Below the pieces are notes generated by a model. The model saw nothing but the letters and a program-made list of their open reading frames with translations. It was not told the DNA's origin and ran no database searches. From a virus, in IMG/VR virus record IMGVR_UViG_3300046010_004078, positions 1 through 24,579 of that record: DNA of 24,579 bases; one strand, given 5' to 3'. A program made the translations under genes and the position numbers. Shown piece by piece: positions 1-6,154 of the stretch. The number at the start of each line of letters is the position of its first letter. Within the stretch, counting starts at the first letter, position 1.

Positions 1-179
1 GGGCGCTTGAGCGAGAACGACCAGCTGCCGGGCTCGAGCAGCTCGGTGCGGGCCAGGTCGTAGAAGGTGGCGCAGTGGCCCGCCTCGACGCTGCCATCGG
101 GTGGGCTGATGCTGGAGACGCGGGCCTCCGAGCCGATGTGGCTGAGGGCCATGTTGCAGATTTGAACGACTGAGGCCAT
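1..179 (-). CDS. Tail tubular / head-tail adaptor-like protein (partial, N-terminus only)
   Basis: The first 59 residues are visible; the rest lies beyond the left edge. The N-terminus starts MASVVQICNMALSHIGSEAR and continues with a segment holding FYDLARTELLEPGSWSF. The pattern 'A-N-x-A-L-xx-I-G ... Y...R..LL....W.F' is typical of phage tail tubular protein A (T7 gp11-like) and related adaptor proteins that join the portal ring to the tail. A GGAG ribosome site lies about 8 bases before the ATG, supporting this start. It is the last gene seen in the leftward structural operon, where a neck/tail component is expected. The adaptor role rests on this short stretch and on position. Confidence 0.7.
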   Translation of the reverse strand, partial: MASVVQICNMALSHIGSEARVSSISPPDGSVEAGHCATFYDLARTELLEPGSWSFSLKR

Positions 180-233
180 GGGGGTTCTCCAATGGGGGCG
201 AGTGTAGAAGGCGTCCCCTGCCCCACGGACACG

Positions 234-326
234 TCAGCGTCGACGCCGACGCCGTAGAAACACCACCAGCCCGCCGCTGACAACGACGGGCGGGGTGCCC
301 GATCCTTTGAACAGCAGCAGCAACAT
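234..326 (-). CDS. 30-residue hydrophobic mini protein with arginine tail
   Basis: A very short reading frame reads MLLLLFKGSG at the N-terminus, then a Pro/Val/Gly segment, then a hydrophobic run (GGLVVFL) and ends in six arginines. It starts three bases after the stop of the 56-residue gene upstream, so it could be translated by coupling. A hydrophobic start followed by a strongly basic end suggests a membrane-associated peptide. Similar tiny 'MLLLLF'-type proteins are often annotated between neck genes in podophages. No function is known; the only support is operon spacing and composition, so it may be a chance frame. Confidence 0.45.
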   Translation of the reverse strand: MLLLLFKGSGTPPVVVSGGLVVFLRRRRRR

Positions 327-329
327 GGG

Positions 330-500
330 TCAGGGCAGCGTCAGCAGTTGGTTCAGCGTGGCCTGGGTTTCGGCCGCCTTGGCGTCGATGTCGGCGACCT
401 GCTCGACGTCCCCCAGCCGCTCGGCGCTGGTGCGCAGCGATGACAGTTGCACCAACTGCGCCCGGCACATCGCGATCAGGCTGGAGATGTTCATGTTCAT
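330..500 (-). CDS. Small helical protein, 56 aa
   Basis: The ATG overlaps the stop of the upstream 478-residue gene in an ATGA junction, which implies translational coupling. A second in-frame ATG lies two codons later. The protein is mostly amphipathic helix, with the central part SLRTSAERLGDVEQVADIDA and a Gln/Leu-rich end. There are no membrane segments or cysteine motifs apart from one Cys. Small helical proteins at this place in podophage operons are usually unannotated. The gene is placed by tight packing and sensible composition; no function is assigned. Confidence 0.6.
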   Translation of the reverse strand: MNMNISSLIAMCRAQLVQLSSLRTSAERLGDVEQVADIDAKAAETQATLNQLLTLP

Positions 501-1933
501 ATCACCATTTGCCGAAGCATCACTGTGGAGGTGTTCAGGATCATGTAGACGTAGTTGATGTCGACCGCGCCGTCGTGGTAGGTGACATCAAACGCGGTAT
601 CGCCCAGCACGGCCGCGCCCTGGGTGTAGGTCATGGTGCCAAAGCCGTCTTGCTCATGAGTCGGCACGTTGAACCGGAACCAGCGCCCGGTGGCGTCTTT
701 CTGGCTATAGATGTAGTTCCCCGTGTAGACGTGCTTGGTGCCGGTGGTGAAGGTCTCCACCGCAGGGGCGTAGGTGATGGCGGCCCAGGTGTTGAGCGCG
801 ATGTCGTAGCGGTCCAACAGGGCGCCCGCGCTGCCCCGGAAGCTGTAGATGTAGCGGCCCTGCTTGATGTCGTTTTCGACGTTCCAGTCGGCCGCGGTGG
901 TGCCCCACACCCAGTGCGCCGACAGGCCGGTGCCCGGCGCCCCGCCCCGCGCCACACCGGGGGTGAGCGTGGTCCAGGTGCCGGCGCTGATCGAGTAGCG
1001 GAACAGGGTCACGGCGCCGCTGCCCATGTAGTAAATGTAGTCGTCGTTGCCCTCGATGGCATAGACGCTGGTGGCGTCCGGCGTGGTGGTCCAGGTCGGC
1101 ACCGTCAGCGTGGTGGCGGTGTTGCTGGTGATGCTGCGCACCTGGCCGGCGCCTGTGCCTGCGGTGATGCGAACCTGCGAGTTGGCCCACTGGTTGACCG
1201 TCCAGGCCTTGCCGCTGTTGACCAGCGTGGTGGCGGTGGCGCTGGTGGCGGTGCCGGTGGCAAAGGCAACGAAGCCCTCGTCCAGCCAAGAGGGTGTCGC
1301 CACCAAACGGCCATCGGTGCCGATGACGGCCGCAGGCGCAATGCCGTCGGTGGCGCCGGTTTCAGCCGCCGCCCAGGTGTTGGTGGCGAGATCGTAGAAC
1401 CGGAACACGTTGGCGGTGGTGGTGCCGGCGGCCGTGATGGCGTTCAGCACATAGAACCGGGGCGTCATCAGCCGGTAGGTGCTGGCAACGGTGAAGGCGC
1501 TGGCCTGGGTGGCGACCGTGATGACCGCATTGGCGCCGATGGTGTTGCTGACGATGGGCAGCACCGCGCCAGCATTGGGCCCGCCTGTGATGTGGATGCT
1601 GTAGCCGCGCAGGTCACGCGCCAGGGTCAGGTTGGTGGTCAGCGTGCTGGTGGTGCCCGCTGTCGCCGTGCCAGTAGGGCCGACGCTGACGCTGGTGCCG
1701 CAGGCGCCGGCCGCAAAGGCGCCGGCCAACGCGGGCGATGGCAGTTGGGTCCAGCCGTCTTCAGCAGGGTGGTACAGGTAGGCCACGGTCGCGCTGGCGA
1801 CCAGCATCTGCTGCTGCCGGTAGTGGCGGCTGCTGACCACAAAGGCGGCAGCGGCGGTAGCGACCGGCGAGGGGGTGCAAAACTCCCAGCGCTTCAGGTC
1901 CAGAATCTTGCGGTTGCCGTTAGTGGTTGCCAT
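497..1933 (-). CDS. Virion structural protein with repeated beta-strand (propeller-like) segments
   Basis: This 478-residue protein is rich in Thr, Ala, Gly and aromatic residues and has almost no charged helical stretches, as in all-beta tail or head-decorating proteins. Two internal segments share a pattern: residues about 105-155 (ITGGPNAG...IVSNT...) and about 235-280 (ITAGTGAGQVRSITSNTATT). Several blocks of the form 'YDLATNTWAA', 'YSISAGTWTTLTPG' and 'YDIALNTWAAITYAP' resemble kelch-type blades ('Y.....W..L'). This points to a beta-propeller-like fold. It starts two bases after the upstream gene ends, inside the structural operon. It is probably a particle surface or tail-associated protein; receptor binding is possible but not shown. 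Confidence 0.8.
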   Translation of the reverse strand: MATTNGNRKILDLKRWEFCTPSPVATAAAAFVVSSRHYRQQQMLVASATVAYLYHPAEDGWTQLPSPALAGAFAAGACGTSVSVGPTGTATAGTTSTLTTNLTLARDLRGYSIHITGGPNAGAVLPIVSNTIGANAVITVATQASAFTVASTYRLMTPRFYVLNAITAAGTTTANVFRFYDLATNTWAAAETGATDGIAPAAVIGTDGRLVATPSWLDEGFVAFATGTATSATATTLVNSGKAWTVNQWANSQVRITAGTGAGQVRSITSNTATTLTVPTWTTTPDATSVYAIEGNDDYIYYMGSGAVTLFRYSISAGTWTTLTPGVARGGAPGTGLSAHWVWGTTAADWNVENDIKQGRYIYSFRGSAGALLDRYDIALNTWAAITYAPAVETFTTGTKHVYTGNYIYSQKDATGRWFRFNVPTHEQDGFGTMTYTQGAAVLGDTAFDVTYHDGAVDINYVYMILNTSTVMLRQMVI

Positions 1934-1935
1934 GG

Positions 1936-2361
1936 TCAGCTTGTGGTGATGTTGCGGCGCGCACTGTCGGCGCCAAGTCGCATCAGCGACGGGATGTGCT
2001 CAGTGGCTGCCAAACCGCCGATCTGCGTCTGGTTGGTCAAGGTGGTGACGATGGCCAAGGTCTGGTTGGCCGCCAGCGAGGCGGTGACGGCGCCGGTTTC
2101 GACGTTGACCCGCATACGCCCAGCGGTGTCCGGCATGGCCTGGCCGATAGTGCGGGTCAGTGACGCAATCGCCATGCGCATCGCCTCCAGCGCCTCAATC
2201 AGCTCGCCATACGCCGCCATCGGCAGCGGGGCGGCGGTGGACACCTGGGTGGCCTCGCCGTCCGCACCATAGGCCTGCTTGACGATCTGGAACTGACGCC
2301 CGCCGACGTCGTCGGTCGCAATGACCGCGCCATCACCGGGGAGGGTGACGTCATCGGCCAT
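1936..2361 (-). CDS. Conserved phage structural protein (minor head/neck type), 141 aa
   Basis: The N-terminus MADDVTLPGDGAVIATDDVG followed by QFQIVKQAYGADGEATQVS matches a pattern often found in phage virion proteins encoded between capsid and tail genes ('adDigGvqyQrvKlalGadG'). A central amphipathic helix (about residues 50-75) is followed by a Thr-rich strand region. It lies three bases downstream of a coiled-coil gene in the structural operon. The exact role is unknown; the likely position in the particle is inferred from gene order. Confidence 0.8.
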   Translation of the reverse strand: MADDVTLPGDGAVIATDDVGGRQFQIVKQAYGADGEATQVSTAAPLPMAAYGELIEALEAMRMAIASLTRTIGQAMPDTAGRMRVNVETGAVTASLAANQTLAIVTTLTNQTQIGGLAATEHIPSLMRLGADSARRNITTS

Positions 2362-2364
2362 GGA

Positions 2365-2838
2365 TCAGCCCTCGAGCAGCTTGGCGATCTGCGTCTTGGC
2401 TTTGTCGATCTTCGCTTCGAGGGCGGCCAGTTCGCGCTGGGCCTGGTCGCGTGCGACCTCCGCCTCGCGGGCGGCGAGATCGGCGGCGGCGGCCTTCTGT
2501 TCCAGGGTGGCCACGGCGGCCTCGTTCTTGGCGAGCAGCTGGGCGGCTTTCTTGGCGGCCTCGGTGCGCAGTTTGGCGGCAGTGTCGCCCGCCTCGGCCT
2601 CGGCCTGGGTGGCCTGTGCCTTGGCGCTGTCGACCCGCGCCGCCAGGGCGGCGAGTTCGGCGGCACCGGCCTCGAGGGCGGCGGCGTGCTCGAGTTTGAG
2701 TTTGGCCAGGGCGGCGTGCAGTTCCTTCTCGTTCTGCTCGAGGCCTTCGAGGTAGACCGCGGCCTGCTCGGCGTGCTCAAAGGCCTTGAACACGCGCAAG
2801 CCCTTGCGCAATTCGGTCAATGCTTCCTGTGTCTTCAT
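2365..2838 (-). CDS. Long coiled-coil protein, 157 aa
   Basis: After residue about 25 almost the entire protein is Ala/Glu/Lys/Gln/Leu in heptad-like order, with stretches such as LKLEHAAALEAGAAELAALA and KAAQLLAKNEAAVATLEQKA. This predicts one long alpha-helical coiled coil. No catalytic motif or membrane segment is visible. It lies between two structural genes with 3-base spacings, so a virion or assembly role (spacer, fibre stalk or internal head protein) is plausible but unproven. The composition makes homology searches prone to false hits with other coiled coils. Confidence 0.8.
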   Translation of the reverse strand: MKTQEALTELRKGLRVFKAFEHAEQAAVYLEGLEQNEKELHAALAKLKLEHAAALEAGAAELAALAARVDSAKAQATQAEAEAGDTAAKLRTEAAKKAAQLLAKNEAAVATLEQKAAAADLAAREAEVARDQAQRELAALEAKIDKAKTQIAKLLEG

Positions 2839-2841
2839 GGA

Positions 2842-3207
2842 TCAGCCCCGAACAAAAAGGATGGCGGTGATCGCCGTGGTGCCATCGCCGCCGGTGACGA
2901 CGGGCCGCACAAAGCGGGTGGCCTCGGTGACCGCCTCGATCGAGGCGCTGGTCTTGGTGATCGCGTTGCCCTGCAGGTCGGTCAGTACCGCGTAGTTGAC
3001 GCCGTCGTTGGAGCCCTGCAGCGCCACGGTGCCGCCGCTGCCGAACACGCCCGCGAACTGGATGCTGCGGTCGGTGAAGGCGCCGTACTCAACGGCGGCG
3101 CCCTCGTCCCCGTTGGCCAAGGCGGCCCAGGTGAAGGCGGCGCTGTCGCCGGGGAAGGAGGCGTCGATCGGCCGTCGGCCGGCCACGGTGGGGGCAATGG
3201 TGGGCAT
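2842..3207 (-). CDS. Predicted beta-sandwich virion protein, 121 aa
   Basis: The sequence has the pattern 'DRSIQFAGVFGSGGTVALQG ... SNDGVNYAVL ... TRFVRPVVTGGDGTTAI', seen in phage decoration or tail-associated domains that resemble carbohydrate-binding beta sandwiches. The ATG is preceded by CTGAAAGGGACC, a ribosome site shared with the capsid and cement genes nearby. It follows the 76-residue gene in the head operon. A decorating or neck role is inferred from fold pattern and order. Confidence 0.8.
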   Translation of the reverse strand: MPTIAPTVAGRRPIDASFPGDSAAFTWAALANGDEGAAVEYGAFTDRSIQFAGVFGSGGTVALQGSNDGVNYAVLTDLQGNAITKTSASIEAVTEATRFVRPVVTGGDGTTAITAILFVRG

Positions 3208-3218
3208 CTGGGTCCCTT

Positions 3219-3449
3219 TCAGGCGATCGAGTTTTCGTGCACGTCGTTGAAGCTCTTGGCGTCATCGCGGTGCAGTTGTGAGAGGGCCCTGGGCTCGCTC
3301 TTGGCGGGCTTGACCTTGGTGGCTTTGGCCTCGATCGAGGCCACGGGCGTGAACCACGAGCCCGACGATCCTTGTGGGATGTCGAGCTCGTCGCCCACGC
3401 GCACGCGGCGCCCATCGAAAAACGCTGGCTTGATGGCAACGATTTTCAT
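3219..3449 (-). CDS. Small hypothetical protein, 76 aa
   Basis: The first half (KPAFFDGRRVRVGDELDIPQ) looks like a small SH3-like beta barrel: a 'fydG.rv.vGdel.vp' pattern common in short phage head-associated proteins. The second half is Lys/Ala/Ser-rich and likely disordered. It sits between the cement protein and the 121-residue protein and its stop overlaps the ribosome site of the latter. It may be a head-completion accessory; no direct evidence for function. Confidence 0.7.
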   Translation of the reverse strand: MKIVAIKPAFFDGRRVRVGDELDIPQGSSGSWFTPVASIEAKATKVKPAKSEPRALSQLHRDDAKSFNDVHENSIA

Positions 3450-3459
3450 GGGCTACCGA

Positions 3460-3930
3460 TCACAGCTGCCAGGGAGCGTCGAACGACTTCTGAGTCACGA
3501 TGTTCGGAGTCAGGAAGGCGTTGACCTTGCCGCTGGTGGTCGTGGTCGTGGCGGTCGTGCACAGGATGCCGAGGTAGCGCTCGTACTGACCCGCGGGCAG
3601 GGAGACCTGCATCAGGGTCTTACCAGCGGCCAAGGCAGCCTGGACGCCCGTGGCACCGGTGACCAGCGCGCCGGTCATCGAGTGCAACGTGCAGTTGGCC
3701 ACCACCCCGGCGCCCAGTGTCGCCAGGGAGTCCGACACCAGGAAGAACTGCACCGTACCAGCAGCGCTGGCGGTGAAGATTTCCGTGTCGACACTGATGA
3801 CCGCGTAGACGTTGTCGACGTAGTTGACACCGTCGGTGCCGAGGTCAATCACGTCACCGATCAGGGCGGTGCCGGCGGCAGCCGCCACCGTGACGGCGTC
3901 GGCAAATTCGTTTCGTTCGTCGAGAATCAT
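3460..3930 (-). CDS. Bbp16-type capsid cement protein
   Basis: This 156-residue protein starts MILDERNEFADAVTV and ends with NAFLTPNIVTQKSF, which matches the overall plan of Bbp16, the cement protein of Bordetella phage BPP-1 ('MILD....f..a..v......t..iDlG ... YlRl.yt.....ttG.f.AfL'). Bbp16 dimers lie on the outside of the head and clamp neighbouring capsomers. The middle (VYAVISVDTEIFTASAAGTV, FFLVSDSLATLG) forms the predicted beta barrel. The gene follows the major capsid gene as in BPP-1. A good CTGAAAGGACC ribosome site precedes the ATG. Confidence 0.82.
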   Translation of the reverse strand: MILDERNEFADAVTVAAAAGTALIGDVIDLGTDGVNYVDNVYAVISVDTEIFTASAAGTVQFFLVSDSLATLGAGVVANCTLHSMTGALVTGATGVQAALAAGKTLMQVSLPAGQYERYLGILCTTATTTTTSGKVNAFLTPNIVTQKSFDAPWQL

Positions 3931-3956
3931 GGGAAGGTCCTTTCAGTGTGCAGGGG

Positions 3957-4952
3957 TTAGACCACGCGGGTTTCGGTGTTGAGCAGCGCGTCGGTGCGAC
4001 GGACAGGGATGTCGTCGAACGTCATCACGCGTTTGCCTTCCACGGTTTCCCAGGTCAGGTTGCTGGAGATTTTCTCCAAGATGCCCAAGCGCAGCTTCTC
4101 GCGCAGGCCGCGGTTCAGGTAGAAGCAGGCACGACCCTTGCCCAACGCCGGGATGCGCTCGCTCGCCTGGATCATCCAGGTGATCAAGTTCTTGGTGTTG
4201 GCGAGCGTGTTGAGCTCACTGATGTCGATGTTCGCCACCCGCACGAAGTAGCGCCAGTCGCGGATCGACAGACCCGTGTCCATGCGGTAGTGGGTGCGGT
4301 AGCCTTCCATCCGGCCGCCGGCGCCGTCGACGTTCTCGATGGTCACCTGGCCCTTGTCGGTCATCTGCAGGCCGCCCTGGCTGCCCTTCGGGTAGATGCC
4401 GAAGCCGGTCTGCGGACCCCACACGCACAGCCAGATCGAGGTCAGATCACCACCGGAGCCCGAGAAGGCGTCGATGATGTTGTCCGAGTTCTGGGCGGAG
4501 AGCGAGTTGTAGCGCGGAGCGAGGCCGGTGAAGGCTTCTGGCTCGCTGCCCTCGTTGCCGTAGAACAGCGTCTGGGCGTGCTCCTGGGCCATGCCCTCGA
4601 TGTGGGCAGCGTCCTCGGAGAGGCGGAAGGCGGCGGTGTTGCCGTTCAGATCAGCCAGCGCCTTGTCGACCTCGGCGTAGGCTTCCAACATACCGCACGA
4701 GTCGGTGACCTGTGCGGTCGTAGACTTGCCGGGCTGCACGCCGCCGTAGAGCTTGCGCCAGGTCGGGGTGGGCAGACCGGTGCGGACGGTCGTCTTGTGA
4801 CCGGTGGCGAGGTTGCCCTCGACGAAGGTCATGTCCTGCAGGACTTCGTTCTGAGCCGCCAGCAGTTCGACGATGGAGTCGATCTTGCCGTTGGGGTCCA
4901 GACGCTTGGAGACGTCCAGCAGGGTGGGGTTGTTGCTTGCGAGGGTTGCCAT
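3957..4952 (-). CDS. Major capsid protein (BPP-1 Bbp17-like)
   Basis: The 331-residue protein has the length and features of the BPP-1 podophage capsid protein family: an N-terminal segment LLDVSKRLDPNGKIDSIVEL, an early E-loop-like stretch with TWRKLYGGVQPGKSTTAQV, and a helix-rich middle (SEDAAHIEGMAQEHAQTLFY). Further motifs are GLAPRYNSLSA and the late DIPVRRTDALLNTETRVV tail, typical of HK97-fold capsids. In BPP-1 this family shows an HK97-like fold with altered chain topology (known for the family, not visible here). It lies between the scaffold and cement genes, the expected order. The CTGAAAGG ribosome site overlaps the scaffold stop, suiting high expression. Confidence 0.9.
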   Translation of the reverse strand: MATLASNNPTLLDVSKRLDPNGKIDSIVELLAAQNEVLQDMTFVEGNLATGHKTTVRTGLPTPTWRKLYGGVQPGKSTTAQVTDSCGMLEAYAEVDKALADLNGNTAAFRLSEDAAHIEGMAQEHAQTLFYGNEGSEPEAFTGLAPRYNSLSAQNSDNIIDAFSGSGGDLTSIWLCVWGPQTGFGIYPKGSQGGLQMTDKGQVTIENVDGAGGRMEGYRTHYRMDTGLSIRDWRYFVRVANIDISELNTLANTKNLITWMIQASERIPALGKGRACFYLNRGLREKLRLGILEKISSNLTWETVEGKRVMTFDDIPVRRTDALLNTETRVV

Positions 4953-4962
4953 GGTTAACCTT

Positions 4963-5547
4963 TCAGTTCAAGTTGGGGAACATCTTCTTGGCCATATCGG
5001 TCTCGGGTCCTTTCGGGCTCCCAGACACAAAACGGTCGCCACTGATGGCCATGCCGGCTTTGTAGAAGGCCTTGATCACGGCAGGGTGGTTGCCGAATCC
5101 CGTCGCGTTCAGTACGTCCTTGAGTTCGGGCGTGCCAAACGTGTCGATCGCCTTCCGCGCAACGGCCAGGTTCTCTGCGAGTTTGTCGCCGCCGATTTCT
5201 TTGTCGGCCTTGACGCTCTCGACCCAGGACTCCACCAGCTGGAGGTGCGCTTCGGCCTGACGCTGGGCCATCTTGGCACCCACGTCGGCGACCTTCTGCG
5301 CGTCCGCCTGGTTGAGCTTGAGCTCCTTGGCAATCGCGGTGAACTCATCCGCTGCGGTCTTATCGAGCGCAACGCCTTCAGGCATCGTGAACTCGTAGCT
5401 GTCGGGCACGGCGGCCACGGGGGCCTGGGTGTCCGGTGCTGGCGCGTCCGTCGTTGCCGTCGTGGGGTCCACGGCAGTCACATCAGTTGTCTTCGGTTCC
5501 CCAGCGTCGGTGGTCGTTGTGCTGGCTTCCGCAGTCGTATCAATCAT
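4963..5547 (-). CDS. Putative head scaffold protein
   Basis: The first 45 residues are Thr/Ala/Pro/Asp-rich and likely disordered. They are followed by a helical, charged region (residues about 55-150; DEFTAIAKELKLNQADAQKV) and a short end with GSPKGPETDMAKKMFPNL. A disordered start plus long helices directly upstream of the major capsid gene is the usual plan of phage scaffolds; some relatives are annotated as capsid assembly or protease-like proteins. No protease catalytic triad can be recognised. The start overlaps the end of the Bbp19-like gene by 8 bases. Confidence 0.7.
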   Translation of the reverse strand: MIDTTAEASTTTTDAGEPKTTDVTAVDPTTATTDAPAPDTQAPVAAVPDSYEFTMPEGVALDKTAADEFTAIAKELKLNQADAQKVADVGAKMAQRQAEAHLQLVESWVESVKADKEIGGDKLAENLAVARKAIDTFGTPELKDVLNATGFGNHPAVIKAFYKAGMAISGDRFVSGSPKGPETDMAKKMFPNLN

Positions 5548-5869
5548 CTTTGCCCTGGTATTCTTTCAAGAGCTTGAAGTACCCCTCGGGGGCGGCTTGC
5601 AGCACTTCTGCCGTGAGGAACAGGCCGAGGTGTCGTCGCCCTTCGTTGAAGGCCATAACGCTGCCGCTATGGTTGAACGAGGTGCGGTTAACTCCAGCCT
5701 CCTCCAGCAGTCGACACACAATCCGTCGTCCTTGGGGGTGGGCCATCAGCCACTTGAGGTCCTCCAGTTCCTTGCGCCGCGTCTCGCGTGCCCCCAGCTC
5801 TTCGCTTTCGGCATCGCGTTCTTGGCTCTTCAGGTCGGTCGGGTCTCGCATGGTTGACTTAGGCGGCAT
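5540..5869 (-). CDS. Bbp19-like phage protein
   Basis: Residues about 35-100 show the Bbp19-like domain pattern: LEDLKWLMAHPQGRRIVCRL, then EEAGVNRTSFNHSGSVMAFN, then EGRRHLGLFL and a final helix. The family is conserved in podophages next to portal and scaffold genes and is named after a BPP-1 protein. The first 30 residues are charged and likely disordered. Position between staple-like and scaffold genes matches BPP-1 numbering (Bbp19, then Bbp17, then Bbp16). Its molecular role is not established. Confidence 0.85.
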   Translation of the reverse strand: MPPKSTMRDPTDLKSQERDAESEELGARETRRKELEDLKWLMAHPQGRRIVCRLLEEAGVNRTSFNHSGSVMAFNEGRRHLGLFLTAEVLQAAPEGYFKLLKEYQGKDD

Positions 5870-5901
5870 CGTAGGGGGTGCTCAGGCGATCACGGACACG
5901 C

Positions 5902-6153
5902 TCAGGCCATGCCTGGGTAGAGCACCGCGGCCATGCCGCCCTCTTTAATCTCGTGGGTGAGTTCGAGTTCTGCGAGCTCGAGTTCCACCGAGCCGTCGGG
6001 CGCCACACTCAGCACGGTGGCGTCGGCCTCCAGGCAGAACTCGGTGCCGGCGGGCGGTGGGCTCACATAGCCGAGCGCCTGCAGGGTGGCCGCATCCAGG
6101 CGGATGCGGGGTTGGGGCGCCTCGGGCACCTCCGGGTACAGCATGGATGGCAT
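5902..6153 (-). CDS. Small beta-rich capsid-associated protein (staple-like)
   Basis: This 83-residue protein contains IRLDAATLQALGYVSPPPAG, then a TEFCLEADATVLSVAPDGSVELELAEL-type beta stretch. The 'L...L..LGl...p..G......a.V.sv......v.LqI..L.l' pattern is shared with small phage proteins that have been annotated as capsid staple proteins near the portal gene. It starts one base after the portal stop, suggesting coupling. A head-stabilising role is inferred from pattern and place; the family match is weaker than for the portal or capsid. Confidence 0.7.
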   Translation of the reverse strand: MPSMLYPEVPEAPQPRIRLDAATLQALGYVSPPPAGTEFCLEADATVLSVAPDGSVELELAELELTHEIKEGGMAAVLYPGMA

Positions 6154-6154
6154 C

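Noticed and set aside
1-500. Diversity-generating retroelement as in BPP-1
   Set aside because: No reverse transcriptase, template repeat or variable repeat is visible; such parts could only lie left of the window.
440-2272. 610-codon rightward open frame antisense to the structural genes
   Set aside because: Low-complexity Gly/Ala/Val/Arg product typical of GC-rich antisense frames; the opposite strand holds recognisable, tightly packed structural genes.
2686-4958. Rightward long frames (424 and 336 codons) opposite the capsid and cement genes
   Set aside because: Antisense shadows of strongly supported head genes; no ribosome sites or domains.
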